A stretch of DNA of 34,071 nt. Source: Akkermansia muciniphila (GTDB lineage Bacteria > Verrucomicrobiota > Verrucomicrobiia > Verrucomicrobiales > Akkermansiaceae). Below, piece by piece: positions 31,631 through 34,071 of the stretch (position 1 is the first letter of the stretch; each line of letters starts with the position of its first letter). The stretch spans positions 1 through 34,071 of the forward strand of contig CANQLV010000019.1 in NCBI GenBank assembly GCA_947624785.1, in the 5' to 3' direction. The translations under genes were made by a program, and so were the position numbers. The notes under the pieces were generated by a model. The model did no database searches. It was not told where the DNA came from and was given only the letters and a program-made list of their open reading frames with translations.

Positions 31631-32710
31631 ATGACAGGGCCTTCATTGAAAAGGTTTTGCGCGGCTTTCTCCGCCTGCATTTGCTGTGCGGGGAGCTTAT
31701 CCGCTGAACATAATAACGCCAACACGGACAGGATCATGAACGAACAACTGAATTTAACGCAGGAATGGGACAAGGTGTTTCCGAAGAGCGACAAGGTAGA
31801 CCACCGCAAGGTAAGCTTCCGCAACCGCTACGGCATCACGCTGGCCGCGGATTTGTATATCCCCCGGAAGGCTGGCGGGAAGTTGCCGGCTATCGCCGTT
31901 TCCGGCCCCTTCGGAGCCGTGAAGGAACAATCGTCCGGGCTTTATGCCCAGACGATGGCCGAGCGCGGTTTTCTGACGATCGCGTTTGATCCCTCGTATA
32001 CGGGAGAGAGCGGGGGCGAACCCCGTTATGTCGCTTCCCCGGACATCAATACGGAGGATTTCTCCGCAGCCGTCGACTACCTCTCCACACGCGGCGACGT
32101 GGACCCCGAACGCATCGGAATCATCGGTATTTGCGGGTGGGGCGGCATGGCGGTGAACGCGGCGGCTATTGACACCCGCATCAAGGCGACGGTAACTTCC
32201 ACGATGTACGATATGAGCCGAGTGAACGCCAACGGCTATTTCGACTCGATGGACGCCGACGCCCGTTATGAACTCCGCCAGCGGCTGAATGCCCAGCGCA
32301 CCGCCGATGCAAAAAACGGTTCTTACGCGCTCGCGGGGGGCGTGCCCGATCCCCTGCCCGACGATGCCCCCGGATTCGTGAAGGATTACTACAATTACTA
32401 TAAGACGGGCCGCGGCTACCACAAGCGTTCGCTCAACTCGAACGGCGGATGGAATACCACCTCCGCGCTCTCGTTCATCAATATGCCCCTCCTGGCGTAC
32501 AGCGGTGAAATCCGCAGCGCCGTGCTCATGATTCACGGAGAAAAAGCCCATTCACGCTATTTCAGCGAGGACGCCTTCAAGAAGTTGAAGGGGGATAACA
32601 AGGAGCTGATGATCATTCCCGGCGCAAGCCATGTGGATCTCTATGACAATCAAGCCGGGGTTATTCCTTTCGGCAAAATCGAGCAGTTCTTTCAGGAGCA
32701 TCTGAAATAA
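31631..32710 (+). CDS. Exported alpha/beta hydrolase with Cys nucleophile, probably transferred
   Basis: 359 residues. A Cys-rich signal-like leader (about 1-25, to GSLSA) precedes the usual family start MNEQLNLTQEWDKVFPK at residue 36, which could serve as a cytoplasmic start (ATG 31736). The hydrolase domain has VSGPFGAVKEQSSGLYAQ, then the nucleophile elbow GICGWGG with Cys168 where serine is common, as in dienelactone-hydrolase-like enzymes, and His in GASHVD. Substrate unknown. From residue ~55 on, codon use changes: TCG serine codons and GCCGAC-type choices are frequent, unlike neighbours that favour TCC. This suggests acquisition from another gut lineage such as Bacteroidetes, with a local signal sequence in front. 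Confidence 0.87.
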   Translation: MTGPSLKRFCAAFSACICCAGSLSAEHNNANTDRIMNEQLNLTQEWDKVFPKSDKVDHRKVSFRNRYGITLAADLYIPRKAGGKLPAIAVSGPFGAVKEQSSGLYAQTMAERGFLTIAFDPSYTGESGGEPRYVASPDINTEDFSAAVDYLSTRGDVDPERIGIIGICGWGGMAVNAAAIDTRIKATVTSTMYDMSRVNANGYFDSMDADARYELRQRLNAQRTADAKNGSYALAGGVPDPLPDDAPGFVKDYYNYYKTGRGYHKRSLNSNGGWNTTSALSFINMPLLAYSGEIRSAVLMIHGEKAHSRYFSEDAFKKLKGDNKELMIIPGASHVDLYDNQAGVIPFGKIEQFFQEHLK

Positions 32711-32850
32711 GGAGGTTCTGCGGCTGACTTTGAAGGGAGCTGATTACAGTGAGGGACTCAACATGATGAGCCATCCGCCGGTTGTTCGCAGGGGAAGGAC
32801 AGCGTTCTTCCCGTTCCGGCGGGGTTCAGGCCATTTTAAGCAAGAGACAC

Positions 32851-33990
32851 ATGATACTGATTTTCGGAGCACTGCTGGCGGTTTACGTTTTCTGCCGCGC
32901 CATTCTGCCGCTTAGGCTGAAATGGGGCTGGAAGGCCCTGCTTGCCGTCCTTTTGGCGGTGGCGGCGTTCAAATTCCATCTGCTGTATTTGTTCGGCGGC
33001 CCCATGTTTTTCTCCCCGGTTCTGCCGGAAGGCGTTCTGCTGGCGGCCGCGTGGCTGTTCTCCGCGCTTTTCCTGTTCTTCTTCCTGCTGCTGGCGGTGG
33101 ACGTGGCGCGCCTTCTGTACCTGCTGGTTCTGTTCTGCCTGCGGAAGAAGAGGACAGAACGGTTCCGCATCATCGGCAACCGGGTGAATCTTGCCCTGCT
33201 GGTTTTCGCCGCCGTACTGGCTACCGTGGGGATGGTCGGAGGCACCGGGGTGCCGCGGGTGAAGGAGGAAACGGTTGCCGTGAACCATCTGCCGGAAGGG
33301 GCGGACGGCCTGACGGTCGCCGTGCTGGCGGACCTTCATGTGGACGGCATCACGCGGGCGGACCGCATCAGGAAGATTGTGGAGCGCACGAATGCCCTGA
33401 ATCCGGACATCGTCATTATTGCCGGGGACTTCGTGGACGGGACGGTTCCCGTGCATGGGGATGATTTGAGGCCGCTTGCGGATTTGAAGGCCGGGTACGG
33501 GGTGTTCGGCGTGCCGGGCAACCATGAGTATTACTCCGGTTATGAGGAATGGATGGAGTTCCTGCCTACCCTGGGCATCCGCATGCTTCATAATGAACAT
33601 GTGCAGACGGGCGGGGGGGCGGTGGTGCTGGCCGGGGTGACGGACCCTGTGGCCGGCATCATGGGAAAGGAGGAGCCGGATATCCGCAAGGCGTTGGCGG
33701 GAGCTCCGGAAAAGGGCGTGCGCATCCTCGCCTCCCACCAGCCGCGGCTGGCTCCGGAGGCGGCCGCGCACGGCGTGGACCTTCAGGTTTCCGGCCATAC
33801 GCACGGAGGCATGATTGCCGGCATTGACCGGCTGGTGGCCCGGTTTAACGAGGGGTTCGTTTCCGGGCTGTACACGGTGGGGAACATGAAGCTGTATGTC
33901 TCCAACGGGGCGGGGATTTGGAACGGTTTCCCCATCCGCATCGGCGTTCCTTCGGAAATCGTGCTGATCCGGCTCCGGAAAGAGGAATAA
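32851..33990 (+). CDS. Membrane metallophosphoesterase (YkuE/YaeI type)
   Basis: 379 residues from the ATG at 32851; the frame extends to 32782 without support. About four membrane helices occupy the first 130 residues. A calcineurin-like phosphoesterase domain follows: Asp161 and His163 in LADLHVDG, then IIAGDFVDG, the GVPGNHEYYSG block and GHTHGG, the full two-metal active-site set. Related enzymes hydrolyse phosphodiesters such as UDP-diacylglucosamine at the membrane. The gap before it (32711-32850) shows nothing clear. It is the last gene of the window and ends five bases before a 7-bp tandem repeat. Confidence 0.93.
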   Translation: MILIFGALLAVYVFCRAILPLRLKWGWKALLAVLLAVAAFKFHLLYLFGGPMFFSPVLPEGVLLAAAWLFSALFLFFFLLLAVDVARLLYLLVLFCLRKKRTERFRIIGNRVNLALLVFAAVLATVGMVGGTGVPRVKEETVAVNHLPEGADGLTVAVLADLHVDGITRADRIRKIVERTNALNPDIVIIAGDFVDGTVPVHGDDLRPLADLKAGYGVFGVPGNHEYYSGYEEWMEFLPTLGIRMLHNEHVQTGGGAVVLAGVTDPVAGIMGKEEPDIRKALAGAPEKGVRILASHQPRLAPEAAAHGVDLQVSGHTHGGMIAGIDRLVARFNEGFVSGLYTVGNMKLYVSNGAGIWNGFPIRIGVPSEIVLIRLRKEE

Positions 33991-33994
33991 GAGT

Positions 33995-34071
33995 GTGGAG
34001 AGTGGAGAGTGGAGAGTGGAGAGTGGAGAGTGGAGAGTGGAGAGTGGAGAGTGGAGAGTGGAGAGTGGAGA
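33995..34071 (+). repeat. 7-bp tandem repeat (GTGGAGA)n
   Basis: Eleven perfect copies of GTGGAGA fill the sequence from 33995 to the window end, starting just after the metallophosphoesterase stop. The array runs on past the edge. A purine-rich, mirror-prone tract of this kind can slip during replication; its length is likely to vary between strains. It is intergenic as far as can be seen. Confidence 0.97.

Noticed and set aside
33995..34071. CRISPR array
   Set aside because: The repeats are 7 bp with no spacers; likewise the 12-bp repeats at 1-84. No cas genes are present.

Overview
The window looks like chromosomal DNA from a gut verrucomicrobial bacterium, most likely Akkermansia or a close relative. 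This is inferred from gene content and style: high GC, strong preference for TCC serine codons, few clear Shine-Dalgarno sites, a Bat/MoxR locus next to gatCA, a kinase-like/FGE fusion typical of the PVC group, and many exported oxidoreductases. No rRNA or taxonomic marker is present, so the assignment is tentative.

Region 1 (1-8157, minus strand) reads as one long operon. Its order is two coiled-coil/membrane proteins, gatC, gatA, a MoxR AAA+ ATPase, a DUF58 protein, a small membrane protein, BatA, and a BatB VWA protein fused to a BatC-like TPR domain. The last gene runs off the left edge inside a 12-bp in-frame repeat. Region 2 (8456-12916, plus strand) diverges from it with four tightly packed genes: a two-TM protein, a TPR membrane protein, a pseudokinase-TM-FGE fusion and a secreted protein. 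None has an obvious catalytic centre, so this looks like an envelope assembly or sensing system of unknown role. Region 3 (13007-14945, minus strand) pairs an intact exported trypsin-like protease with a second protease that has lost its catalytic His and Ser and carries a PDZ domain inside the protease fold. A 42-residue membrane protein precedes them.

Region 4 (15132-17957) starts with tRNA-Gly(GCC), its promoter and a likely terminator. An A+T-richer segment follows, with about 700 bp of apparently degenerate DNA, a phage tail-fibre-like gene and a glycosyltransferase-like gene. It reads as a relic island at a tRNA. Region 5 (18050-20755) holds an acyltransferase-3 membrane enzyme and a LexA/CI-like S24 repressor divergent from a small one-TM protein. 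The space between them contains two dyads sharing the core ACGA-N3-TCGT. One lies between the -35 and -10 of a promoter that would give a leaderless repressor mRNA.

Region 6 (21180-33990, plus strand) is a redox/metabolic run: Fe-ADH, a flavoprotein with a compact Cys motif, an exported Zn-ADH, a cyclophilin-like lipoprotein, DUF418 and DMT membrane proteins, DUF3737, a MalY-type C-S lyase/aminotransferase, a Tat-exported DUF362 protein, an aldo-keto reductase, an exported alpha/beta hydrolase with a Cys nucleophile, and a membrane metallophosphoesterase. The window ends in a 7-bp tandem repeat. The parts most worth following up are the S24 repressor switch, the PDZ-in-protease pseudoenzyme with its partner, the pseudokinase-FGE cluster, and the tail-fibre/glycosyltransferase island.
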